NCBI GenBank assembly: GCA_001871755.1
Contig: MNXL01000283.1
Coordinates: 1-10,325, forward strand
DNA: 10,325 bases
Reading direction: 5' to 3'
From: Anaerolineae bacterium CG2_30_64_16
GTDB taxonomy: Bacteria > Chloroflexota > Anaerolineae > CG2-30-64-16
In this document: positions 5,307 to 10,325 of the stretch, in pieces
Numbering within the stretch: the stretch's first letter is position 1
How the letters are laid out: each line of letters opens with the position of its first letter
Program-made: the position numbers and the translations under genes
Notes under the pieces: generated by a model
Seen by the model: only the letters and a program-made list of their open reading frames with translations
The model's database searches: none
Told to the model about the DNA's origin: nothing

Positions 5307-5996
5307 TCAGTCGAAGCTGCCGCGCTGCCGTGCGCGCCAGACGCGCCACACCATGCGCAAGAACAGTGCACTGTCGTGCAGTGGCCGAAAGTGGCTCACT
5401 TTGGCGTTGTAGATGGTCTTGATCGGAATCCAGGCGATCCGGAACCCGGCAAGCTGTGCCCGCAACAGAATCTCGACCTCAGCCTCGAACCGCGGGGTGG
5501 TGGGCCGGACGGTCTGCAAGACCTCCCGGCTAAGCAACCGGTAGCCGCTCTGGTTGTCCGGGATGTGCTGACCCATCGCCTTGCTCAACAGCCAGGTACC
5601 CACGCGATTGCCGAACTGGTTTCTGCCCGGCATCTGGGAAAAGTTGCGCCGGCCGATGATGATGTCTCCCTGGCCCTCCCGATATGCGCGGATAAACAGG
5701 GGGATCTCGGCAGGGTCGTGCTGACCATCGGCGTCGATGGTGATCGCGGCGAGCACCCCGCGCTGCGCGGCATACGAAAAACCGGTGTTCAGGGCCTTGC
5801 CCTTGCCCTGGTTCACCTGATGCACCAGGACTTTGGCGCCGGCCAGCGCGGCCGCCGCCCCCGTGCCGTCGGTGGAGCCATCATCGATCACCACGACAGG
5901 CACATGCTCCTGCACCCCCTTGACGACGTCCGCGATGAAGCGCGCTTCGTTGTATGCAGGCATCAAAGCGATGATCTCACCGGCAGTTTCGAACAT
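5307..5996 (-). CDS. Family 2 glycosyltransferase (polyprenyl-phosphate sugar transferase-like)
   Basis: 229 residues, a soluble GT-A fold enzyme. Motifs in order: LMPAYNE 11-17, VVVIDDGSTDGT 34-45, NQGKGKALNTGF 62-73, the metal-binding DADGQHD 88-94, IIIGRR 112-117 and DNQSGYRLLSREVL 147-160. The last motif and the length resemble dolichol/undecaprenyl-phosphate mannose- or glucose-transferase-like GT2 proteins, which move a sugar from an NDP-sugar to a lipid carrier at the inner membrane face. The exact sugar and acceptor cannot be read. The C-terminal membrane helices found in some relatives are absent; the tail ends in basic residues (MVWRVWRARQR), which may bind membrane. Start ATG 5996 has GAGGGA upstream. 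It is the first gene of the three-gene operon and has a good promoter. Confidence 0.92.
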   Translation of the reverse strand: MFETAGEIIALMPAYNEARFIADVVKGVQEHVPVVVIDDGSTDGTGAAAALAGAKVLVHQVNQGKGKALNTGFSYAAQRGVLAAITIDADGQHDPAEIPLFIRAYREGQGDIIIGRRNFSQMPGRNQFGNRVGTWLLSKAMGQHIPDNQSGYRLLSREVLQTVRPTTPRFEAEVEILLRAQLAGFRIAWIPIKTIYNAKVSHFRPLHDSALFLRMVWRVWRARQRGSFD

Positions 5997-6072
5997 GGCA
6001 AATTTCCCTCATTCAAAACAGCGTTCAGCGCGGCACCGAGCAGTTGTCGATCCGCGACGAGACGATAGGTGC

Positions 6073-6101
6073 AGTGTACCGCGGGATCTGCGAAGCGTCA
6101 A
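6073..6101 (-). promoter_or_regulatory. Sigma70-type promoter for the glycosyltransferase operon
   Basis: Minus strand: -35 TTGACG (6101-6096, five of six), exact 17-bp spacer, -10 TACACT (6078-6073, four of six). Predicted start near 6066 gives a ~70-base leader before ATG 5996. It points away from the regulator promoter at 6198-6226, as expected for a divergent intergenic region. Confidence 0.6.
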
Positions 6102-6197
6102 ACCGCCCCCACCCGCGCTGCCCCCATCGTTCGCGCGGCGGGCGTCCTGATGCGCCCGGCGCCGCGCAAAAATAAACAAATCCAACTAAAAAACAGG

Positions 6198-6226
6198 TTT
6201 ACAATCAGCGCGGTCTGTGCTATGAT
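6198..6226 (+). promoter_or_regulatory. Sigma70-type promoter for the SufR-like regulator
   Basis: -35 TTTACA (6198-6203, five of six), exact 17-bp spacer, -10 TATGAT (6221-6226, five of six). It lies in the only AT-rich patch of the region (6168-6205) and gives a leader of about 20 bases before ATG 6256. SufR-type regulators often repress their own gene, so an operator may overlap here, but I could not pick out a clear dyad. Confidence 0.7.
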
Positions 6227-6255
6227 GGTCCCGAATCTACAAGCGGGAGACCTGC

Positions 6256-6930
6256 ATGACAATCGGTCCATTCAACAAAGCGCTCGGCGCACAGCTACAG
6301 CCCACGCGGCGCAAGATCGTGTTGGCTCTGAAACAACAAGGAGGAATGACCGCGGCCGAGTTGGCCGGGCAGGTGGGCATCACCAGCATGGGCATCCGGC
6401 GGCATCTTACTGCGCTGGAACGGGACGGCCTGGTCCGCTACGATCTGGAGCAGCGTGGTCAGGGGCGTCCCAGTTACGTGTATCACTTGAGCGACAAGGC
6501 GGAGGGCCTGTTCCCCAAGAACTACGCGCCCCTGGCCAACGAGCTGCTGGGTTATCTCAGCCACGCAGGCGGGGAAACCGCGGTGACCCAACTCTTCGAG
6601 CAACGCGCCCAACGCCGCATCCGCAACGCCACGGCCCGGCTGGCAGGCCTGTCGTTGGCCGACCGGGTGGCCGGGCTGGCCGAGATCCTGAGCGAGGACG
6701 GCTACCTGGCCGAGTGGGAGCAGGTCGACGCCGACGCCTTCCTGCTCAGCGAGCATAACTGCGCGGTGCACGATGTCGCGGCCGCGTTTCGCGCCGCGTG
6801 TAATTCGGAGCTGACCTTCCTGGCCGCGATGCTGGCGGACGCGGTCGTCACCCGTGAACGGCACATGCTGGCCGGCGAGTTGCGCTGCGCCTACCGCATC
6901 CAACGCCGCGTTAGCTCCGGTGGTGACTGA
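6256..6930 (+). CDS. Winged-helix regulator, SufR/COG2345-like, with Fe-S-type cysteines
   Basis: 224 residues. An N-terminal winged helix (about 16-78: PTRRKIVLALKQQGGMTAAE, recognition helix near SMGIRRHLTALERDGL, wing ending GRPSYVYHLS) is followed by a helical middle part and a cysteine-containing C-terminal domain: HNCAVHDVA with C169, AACNSEL with C182, HMLAGELRCAYRI with H203 and C211. Spacing C-X12-C-X28-C fits the cluster-binding region of SufR-type repressors, which hold an Fe-S cluster and control Fe-S assembly genes (family knowledge). Where some members have a further cysteine, between C182 and C211, this protein has none. No suf or isc gene is visible nearby, so its target is unknown; self-regulation and control of the divergent glycosyltransferase or downstream proline dehydrogenase are possible. 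GGGAGA precedes the ATG by five bases. Confidence 0.85.
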   Translation: MTIGPFNKALGAQLQPTRRKIVLALKQQGGMTAAELAGQVGITSMGIRRHLTALERDGLVRYDLEQRGQGRPSYVYHLSDKAEGLFPKNYAPLANELLGYLSHAGGETAVTQLFEQRAQRRIRNATARLAGLSLADRVAGLAEILSEDGYLAEWEQVDADAFLLSEHNCAVHDVAAAFRAACNSELTFLAAMLADAVVTRERHMLAGELRCAYRIQRRVSSGGD

Positions 6931-7017
6931 GTCCCCCCCTTGAGACGAGACCCTCCCCGCGCTTGCGCAAACCCAGGACTTCCAGACCGCCTTTTTCAAC
7001 AGAGCGGAGAGGCGTCC

Positions 7018-7065
7018 GAAGTCTGACGCAAGCAAGCCCACTGACAGCCAGCCCCCGCAGACTTC
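7018..7065. repeat. 8-bp inverted repeat downstream of the regulator gene
   Basis: GAAGTCTG (7018-7025) and CAGACTTC (7058-7065) around a 32-bp spacer. It sits in the 263-bp gap between the regulator and the proline dehydrogenase, 36 bp upstream of the promoter -35. No T-run follows. It may be an operator or chance. The rest of 6931-7017 holds nothing I can name. Confidence 0.3.
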
Positions 7066-7100
7066 TGAGGGCTTGATCCGCGATTCGTGCCACGCCCGGC

Positions 7101-7129
7101 TTGACAACTCCTGTTCCTGGCGGCACAAT
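7101..7129 (+). promoter_or_regulatory. Sigma70-type promoter for proline dehydrogenase
   Basis: A perfect -35 TTGACA (7101-7106), exact 17-bp spacer and -10 CACAAT (7124-7129, four of six). The predicted start near 7137 gives a ~57-base leader. This argues that the dehydrogenase is transcribed on its own and not merely as read-through from the regulator. Confidence 0.7.
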
Positions 7130-7180
7130 AGGGTCGAAAACCGGTCGGGCATCGTCGCCCACGGGAACAAGCAGACCATC

Positions 7181-7186
7181 AGGAGG
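7181..7186 (+). promoter_or_regulatory. Shine-Dalgarno fixing the proline dehydrogenase start
   Basis: AGGAGG seven bases before ATG 7194. The same frame is open back to ATG 7101, but that start overlaps the promoter -35 and has no ribosome-binding site, so 7194 is the start. Another ATG at 7203 is too far away. Confidence 0.85.
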
Positions 7187-7193
7187 TTTCCCA

Positions 7194-8129
7194 ATGTCCC
7201 TCATGCGCACCACTCTCATCGCCCTCTCTCACAACCGCGCGCTACAAAATGCCATCGTGCGTGTGCCGGTCTCGCGTCGCATGGCGCGGCGCTTCGTGGC
7301 CGGCGAGGCCCTGGCTGACGCCATCGTCGCCGTCGAAGCGCTCAACGCTCAGGGCATGCTGGCCACCCTCGACCATCTGGGTGAGAATGTCGCCAAGCAG
7401 GCCGAGGCGACCGCGGCCGCCGACGAGTATCTGATCGCCCTGGACGCCCTGAGCGCCGCCCAGGCTCGCTGCAACGTTTCGGTCAAGCTCACCCAGATGG
7501 GCCTGGACCTGGGCGAGGACTTCTGCTACACCAACGTCGCCCGCATTGTCCGCAAGGCCGCGGACCTGGGCAATTTCGTGCGCGTCGATATGGAGGGCTC
7601 GCCCTACACGACGCGCACGATCGGCGTCTACCGCCGGCTGTGTGCGGCCTTCGCCAACGTCGGGATCGTCATCCAGGCCTACCTGCACCGCAGCCAGGCC
7701 GACGTGGAGGCGCTGATCGACGAAGGGATCGGCCACTTCCGGCTGTGCAAGGGCGCCTACGACGAGCCGCCGACCATCGCCTACCGGGAGCGGTCACGCG
7801 TCACTCAGGCGCTCAACGACCTGACCCGCACCTGCCTGGCGCCGGCCGCGCGGGCCAGAGGCGCGTATGTCGCGATCGCGTCCCACGACGAAGAAGCGGT
7901 CGACTACGCCCGCGCGTACGCCTACCAACATGACATCCCGCCCACGGCCTACGAGTTTCAGATGCTCTACGGCATCCGCCGCGAGCTGCAAACCGCGCTG
8001 GTGCAGCAAGGCTATCAGATGCGCATCTACGTACCGTACGGGACGCACTGGTACCCCTACTTCATGCGCCGCCTGGCCGAACGACCGGCGAACTTGCTGT
8101 TCTTTTTGCGCGCGTTGGTGGGGGATTAG
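7194..8129 (+). CDS. Proline dehydrogenase (monofunctional, FAD-dependent)
   Basis: 311 residues. It oxidises L-proline to pyrroline-5-carboxylate using FAD, on a TIM barrel, and passes electrons to the respiratory chain. The length matches monofunctional bacterial enzymes, not the long PutA fusion. Motifs: LDHLGENV 59-66, SVKLTQMGLD 96-105, VRVDMEGSPYTTRT 129-142, IVIQAYLHRS 158-167, RLCKGAYDEP 183-192, IASHDEEAV 228-236, YEFQMLYGIRRE 253-264, RIYVPYGTHWYPYFMRRLAE 277-296 and RPAN 297-300. The paired arginines R292/R293 near the end are those that bind the proline carboxylate in the family. No pyrroline-5-carboxylate dehydrogenase lies in the window, so the second step must be encoded elsewhere. 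Its stop codon lies inside the left arm of the heptamer inverted repeat. etfBA follow 212 bp downstream. Confidence 0.95.
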   Translation: MSLMRTTLIALSHNRALQNAIVRVPVSRRMARRFVAGEALADAIVAVEALNAQGMLATLDHLGENVAKQAEATAAADEYLIALDALSAAQARCNVSVKLTQMGLDLGEDFCYTNVARIVRKAADLGNFVRVDMEGSPYTTRTIGVYRRLCAAFANVGIVIQAYLHRSQADVEALIDEGIGHFRLCKGAYDEPPTIAYRERSRVTQALNDLTRTCLAPAARARGAYVAIASHDEEAVDYARAYAYQHDIPPTAYEFQMLYGIRRELQTALVQQGYQMRIYVPYGTHWYPYFMRRLAERPANLLFFLRALVGD

Positions 8130-8294
8130 GTATTGGGTATTGGTGACCGGCTATGTCATCTGCATGAAAAGCGTGCGGCATATTAGAACTATCCAGCGCG
8201 ACAGAAGCACAGACGAGGGGTTTTTTAAAATATACACTATGGCCCAACGATAATGGCAAGAACACCGAATACCCAATACCCAATACCTAATATC
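8124..8294. repeat. Intergenic element bounded by heptamer units in a perfect 19-bp inverted repeat
   Basis: Left arm ATTAGGTATTGGGTATTGG (8125-8143) and its exact reverse complement at 8273-8291. The left side reads as heptamers GATTAGG, TATTGGG, TATTGGT (8124-8144). The right side reads GAATACC, CAATACC, CAATACC, TAATATC (8267-8294). The 129-bp interior is AT-richer than the flanking genes and includes a T6-A4 run at 8221-8230; GATAAT at 8249-8254 could be the -10 of an etf promoter, but with a poor -35. The left arm overlaps the proline dehydrogenase stop. The layout is like a small non-autonomous element or a third heptamer family arranged head-to-head. I see no transposase and no target duplication. 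Confidence 0.8.
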
Positions 8295-8330
8295 TAACGT
8301 TTCCCAGGAGCTTTCCATAACCGACCACCC

Positions 8331-8336
8331 AGGAGG
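8331..8336 (+). promoter_or_regulatory. Shine-Dalgarno fixing the etfB start
   Basis: AGGAGG five bases before ATG 8342. An in-frame GTG at 8336 overlaps this site and so cannot be the start. Confidence 0.85.
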
Positions 8337-8341
8337 TGTCT

Positions 8342-9232
8342 ATGGCGTACAATTGTATCGTGTTGGTCAAGCAAGTGCCCGATACTGCTAACATCAGTGG
8401 CAAGACCATGAAAGACGATGGCACTGTGAACCGTGCGGCATTGCCGGCCATCTTCAACCCCGAAGACCTGAACGCGCTGGAGATGGCTTTGCGGGTCAGA
8501 GAGCAGCATGGCGGTCAGGTGACGGTGCTAACGATGGGACCACCGCGGGCGGCTGAGGTGTTGCGCGAGGCGCTGTATCGCGGCGCCGATCGGGTGATAT
8601 TGCTCTCCGATAGAAAATTTGCCGGATCGGACACGTTGGCCACTTCCTATGCCCTCAAATGTGCCGTTGAGCGAACAGGTGACTACGACCTGGTCTTTTG
8701 CGGACGGCAGGCGATAGACGGCGACACCGCTCAGGTTGGCCCGCAGGTGGCCGAGAAACTGGGCCTCCCGCAGATCACTTACGCGGAATCCATCCAGGCG
8801 CTGCAAGGCAGCGAGATCGTCGTGCAGAGGGCTTTCCCCCTTGGCAAAGAAACGGTGAAATGCACCGTGCCTTGCCTGCTGACTGTGGTCAGCTCGGCCA
8901 ATCGGCCCCGTCCTCCTTCGGCCCGCAGGATGATCGCCTACAAATTGGCCGCTACCTCGCTCGAATGTCCCGCCTTGCTGAAGCAGTGGCCTGAGTTCGA
9001 GACGGCAGAAGCCCTGGACCGTTATCTGGCCGAGCGCGATCAGAAGATTCCGGTCTGGACGGCGGCCGACATCGGCGCTGACGAGGAAAAGCTAGGCCTG
9101 CCCGGTTCGCCAACCAAAGTGCTGAAGATCGATTACGTCGTGCTCGAAACGAGCGAAAGCAGACAGGTCCCGGCCACCCCGGAAGGCGCCTCTGGACTGG
9201 TGCGAGAATTGATTCAGGACCACATCGTGTGA
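8342..9232 (+). CDS. etfB: Electron transfer flavoprotein beta subunit (EtfB/FixA)
   Basis: 296 residues. With EtfA it forms the FAD-containing heterodimer that carries electrons between dehydrogenases and the quinone pool or other partners. Motifs: CIVLVKQVPDT 5-15, TVNRAALPAIFNPEDLNALE 28-47, VTVLTMGPPRA 60-70, REALYRGADRVILL 75-88, GSDTLATSYAL 95-105 and the nucleotide-binding CGRQAIDGDTAQVGPQ 120-135. The protein is longer than classical mitochondrial-type EtfB (about 255). Its C-terminal region includes LGLPGSPTKVLKI 251-263, a segment I associate with the electron-bifurcating EtfB types in which a second FAD replaces AMP; this subtype is an inference. etfA follows after 15 bp. Codons use more T and A at third positions than the genes to its left. 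Confidence 0.95.
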   Translation: MAYNCIVLVKQVPDTANISGKTMKDDGTVNRAALPAIFNPEDLNALEMALRVREQHGGQVTVLTMGPPRAAEVLREALYRGADRVILLSDRKFAGSDTLATSYALKCAVERTGDYDLVFCGRQAIDGDTAQVGPQVAEKLGLPQITYAESIQALQGSEIVVQRAFPLGKETVKCTVPCLLTVVSSANRPRPPSARRMIAYKLAATSLECPALLKQWPEFETAEALDRYLAERDQKIPVWTAADIGADEEKLGLPGSPTKVLKIDYVVLETSESRQVPATPEGASGLVRELIQDHIV

Positions 9233-9247
9233 AGGGGAAGTGGAGGA

Positions 9248-10264
9248 ATGAATAAGGATAGGGAAGTCTGGGTCTTTATCGAACAAGAAGCCGGCGAGAT
9301 CGCCACTGTCAGCCTGGAGCTGCTTGCAAAAGGGCGGGAGTTGGCCGAAGGACTGGGCAGCCGAGTTTGCGCCTTGCTGTTTGGTCATGGCATCGCTCAT
9401 CTGGCTGAAAAGGCCATCTATCACGGCGCGGACCTGGTGTTGCTGGCTGATCATCCCGAGTTGGCGTTGTACCGTACTCTGCCTTACGCCAGAGTCGCCA
9501 TCGAGCTGGTGCGGGCACGCCAGCCCTATATCTTTCTCCTGGGCGCTACGCCGATTGGCCGCGACCTGGCGCCGCGTATCGCCAGCGCCGTCCGCGCCGG
9601 GCTGACCGCCGATTGCACCGATCTCCAGATCGGTGATTTTCAGAGGAAGGACCGGGTGTACTCCGATTTGCTATATCAGATTCGGCCGGCCTTTGGCGGC
9701 AACGTCATCGCTACCATCGTCAACCCGGAGAGGCACCCGCAACTGGCCACCGTGCGCGAAGGGGTGATGCGTCTGGCTGAGCCGGACCGCACGCGCCGGG
9801 GCGAGGTTGAGAGGGTCGAACCGCAGTTCGATGCGCGCGACCTGGTGTTGCAAGTGTTGAAGCGGGAAATGCGGCCACCCGCCTGCAATCTGAAGAGCGC
9901 CTCCATCGTAGTCGCCGGCGGCGCGGGCGTGGGCAGCAAAGAAAACTTCCGACTCATCCACGAACTGGCCCACCTGTTGGGCGGTGAGGTGGGCGCCTCG
10001 CGCGCCGCAGTTGACGCCGGTTTCGTCTCGGCGGAACATCAGGTGGGGCAAACCGGTGTCACCGTCCGGCCGCGGCTGTACATCGCCTGCGGCATTTCAG
10101 GCGCAGTGCAACACCGCGCCGGGATGGATCAGTCAAGCAAGATCATCGCCATCAACACTGACCCCGCCGCCCCGATCTTTCAGATCGCGCACTATAAAAT
10201 CGTAGGCGACTTGAACGCGGTCATCCCCTGGATGATCCACGCTTATCACGCGAACGCCAAATAG
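9248..10264 (+). CDS. etfA: Electron transfer flavoprotein alpha subunit (EtfA/FixB)
   Basis: 338 residues, partner of EtfB. An N-terminal domain (VWVFIEQEAGEI 7-18, HLAEKAIYHGADLVLL 51-66, IFLLGATPIGRDLAPRIA 95-112) is followed by the FAD-binding domain: ASIVVAGGAGVGSKENF 218-234, SRAAVDAGFV 251-260, QVGQTGVTV 265-273, LYIACGISGAVQHRAGM 277-293, AINTDPAAPIF 301-311 and IVGD 318-321. All FAD contacts expected for the family are present. There is no ferredoxin domain at the N-terminus. The ATG 9248 has GGAGG only one base upstream, which is too close; AAGGGG at 9232-9237, ten bases upstream, is the likelier ribosome site. It is probably co-transcribed with etfB. A fixC-type ETF:quinone oxidoreductase would be a natural next gene but lies outside the window, if present. 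Confidence 0.95.
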   Translation: MNKDREVWVFIEQEAGEIATVSLELLAKGRELAEGLGSRVCALLFGHGIAHLAEKAIYHGADLVLLADHPELALYRTLPYARVAIELVRARQPYIFLLGATPIGRDLAPRIASAVRAGLTADCTDLQIGDFQRKDRVYSDLLYQIRPAFGGNVIATIVNPERHPQLATVREGVMRLAEPDRTRRGEVERVEPQFDARDLVLQVLKREMRPPACNLKSASIVVAGGAGVGSKENFRLIHELAHLLGGEVGASRAAVDAGFVSAEHQVGQTGVTVRPRLYIACGISGAVQHRAGMDQSSKIIAINTDPAAPIFQIAHYKIVGDLNAVIPWMIHAYHANAK

Positions 10265-10296
10265 TACCTTTTTAGTTTTTCGGGGAATCGCTCGCT

Positions 10297-10321
10297 GTGG
10301 CCGGTCTCCTGACCGAGCCAC
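10297..10321. other. Strong hairpin downstream of etfA
   Basis: GTGGCCGGTC (10297-10306) and GACCGAGCCAC (10311-10321) pair as a 10-bp stem with a TCCT loop and one bulged A (10316). No T-run follows before the window ends, although T-runs (T5 10268-10272, T5 10276-10280) precede it. It could be a factor-dependent terminator, a dispersed palindrome, or a leader structure of the next gene; the window ends too soon to decide. Confidence 0.45.
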
Positions 10322-10325
10322 GGTG

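Noticed and set aside
4953..6068. 371-codon plus-strand frame
   Set aside because: It is antisense to the methyltransferase, membrane protein and GT2 genes, all of which have clear motifs and ribosome sites. High GC keeps antisense frames open.
7101..7193. Longer N-terminus for proline dehydrogenase from ATG 7101
   Set aside because: It would overlap a consensus -35 box and lacks a ribosome site, whereas ATG 7194 has a perfect AGGAGG.
6295..7194. 299-codon minus-strand frame
   Set aside because: It is antisense to the SufR-like regulator and has no motifs or ribosome site.
8205..8230. Intrinsic terminator after proline dehydrogenase ending in T6
   Set aside because: No stem is found immediately before the T-run; GACGAGGGG has no complementary partner upstream.

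Overview
The window is about 10 kb of GC-rich bacterial chromosome, densely packed with genes. No rRNA, tRNA or taxonomic marker gene is present. Several traits together suggest Chloroflexota, possibly Anaerolineae-like: a two-helix membrane protein with a Thr/Pro-rich linker and an extracellular Ig-like domain, intergenic heptanucleotide tandem repeats, and metabolic genes of the style seen in that phylum. This placement is inference only.

Left part, minus strand (1-4974). Reading leftwards in the direction of transcription: a methylated-DNA-cysteine methyltransferase, a calcineurin-like phosphoesterase, a XerC/D tyrosine recombinase, a type I purine nucleoside phosphorylase, a two-helix membrane protein with an Ig-like domain, and the start of a HEAT-repeat protein that leaves the window at base 1. 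The last three are 6-14 bp apart and look like one operon. Between the recombinase stop and the phosphorylase start lie two abutting tandem arrays, both with a 7-bp period. Two further inverted-repeat structures fill the 162 bp between methyltransferase and phosphoesterase.

Middle (4964-6255). A GT2 glycosyltransferase, a 105-residue three-helix membrane protein and the methyltransferase form a tight minus-strand operon; the last two genes overlap by 11 bp. A consensus-like promoter sits ahead of the glycosyltransferase. Divergent from it, with its own good promoter, is a plus-strand winged-helix regulator of the SufR type that keeps three cysteines suited to an Fe-S cluster.

Right part, plus strand (6256-10325). 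The regulator is followed by a monofunctional proline dehydrogenase with a strong promoter and Shine-Dalgarno, then a 170-bp intergenic element bounded by a perfect 19-bp inverted repeat made of a third heptamer family, then etfB and etfA (electron transfer flavoprotein). The EtfB sequence has features of the electron-bifurcating type. A hairpin closes the window.

No gene-free stretch exceeds 300 bp. The longest are 5997-6255 (divergent promoters), 6931-7193 (inverted repeat and promoter), 3129-3354 (xerD promoter and a possible tiny ORF), 1977-2216 (heptamer arrays) and 8130-8341 (heptamer inverted repeat). I found no convincing new defence or mobile system. The strongest unexplained signal is the set of three unrelated heptamer families in intergenic gaps, plus the branched palindrome at 4340-4412.
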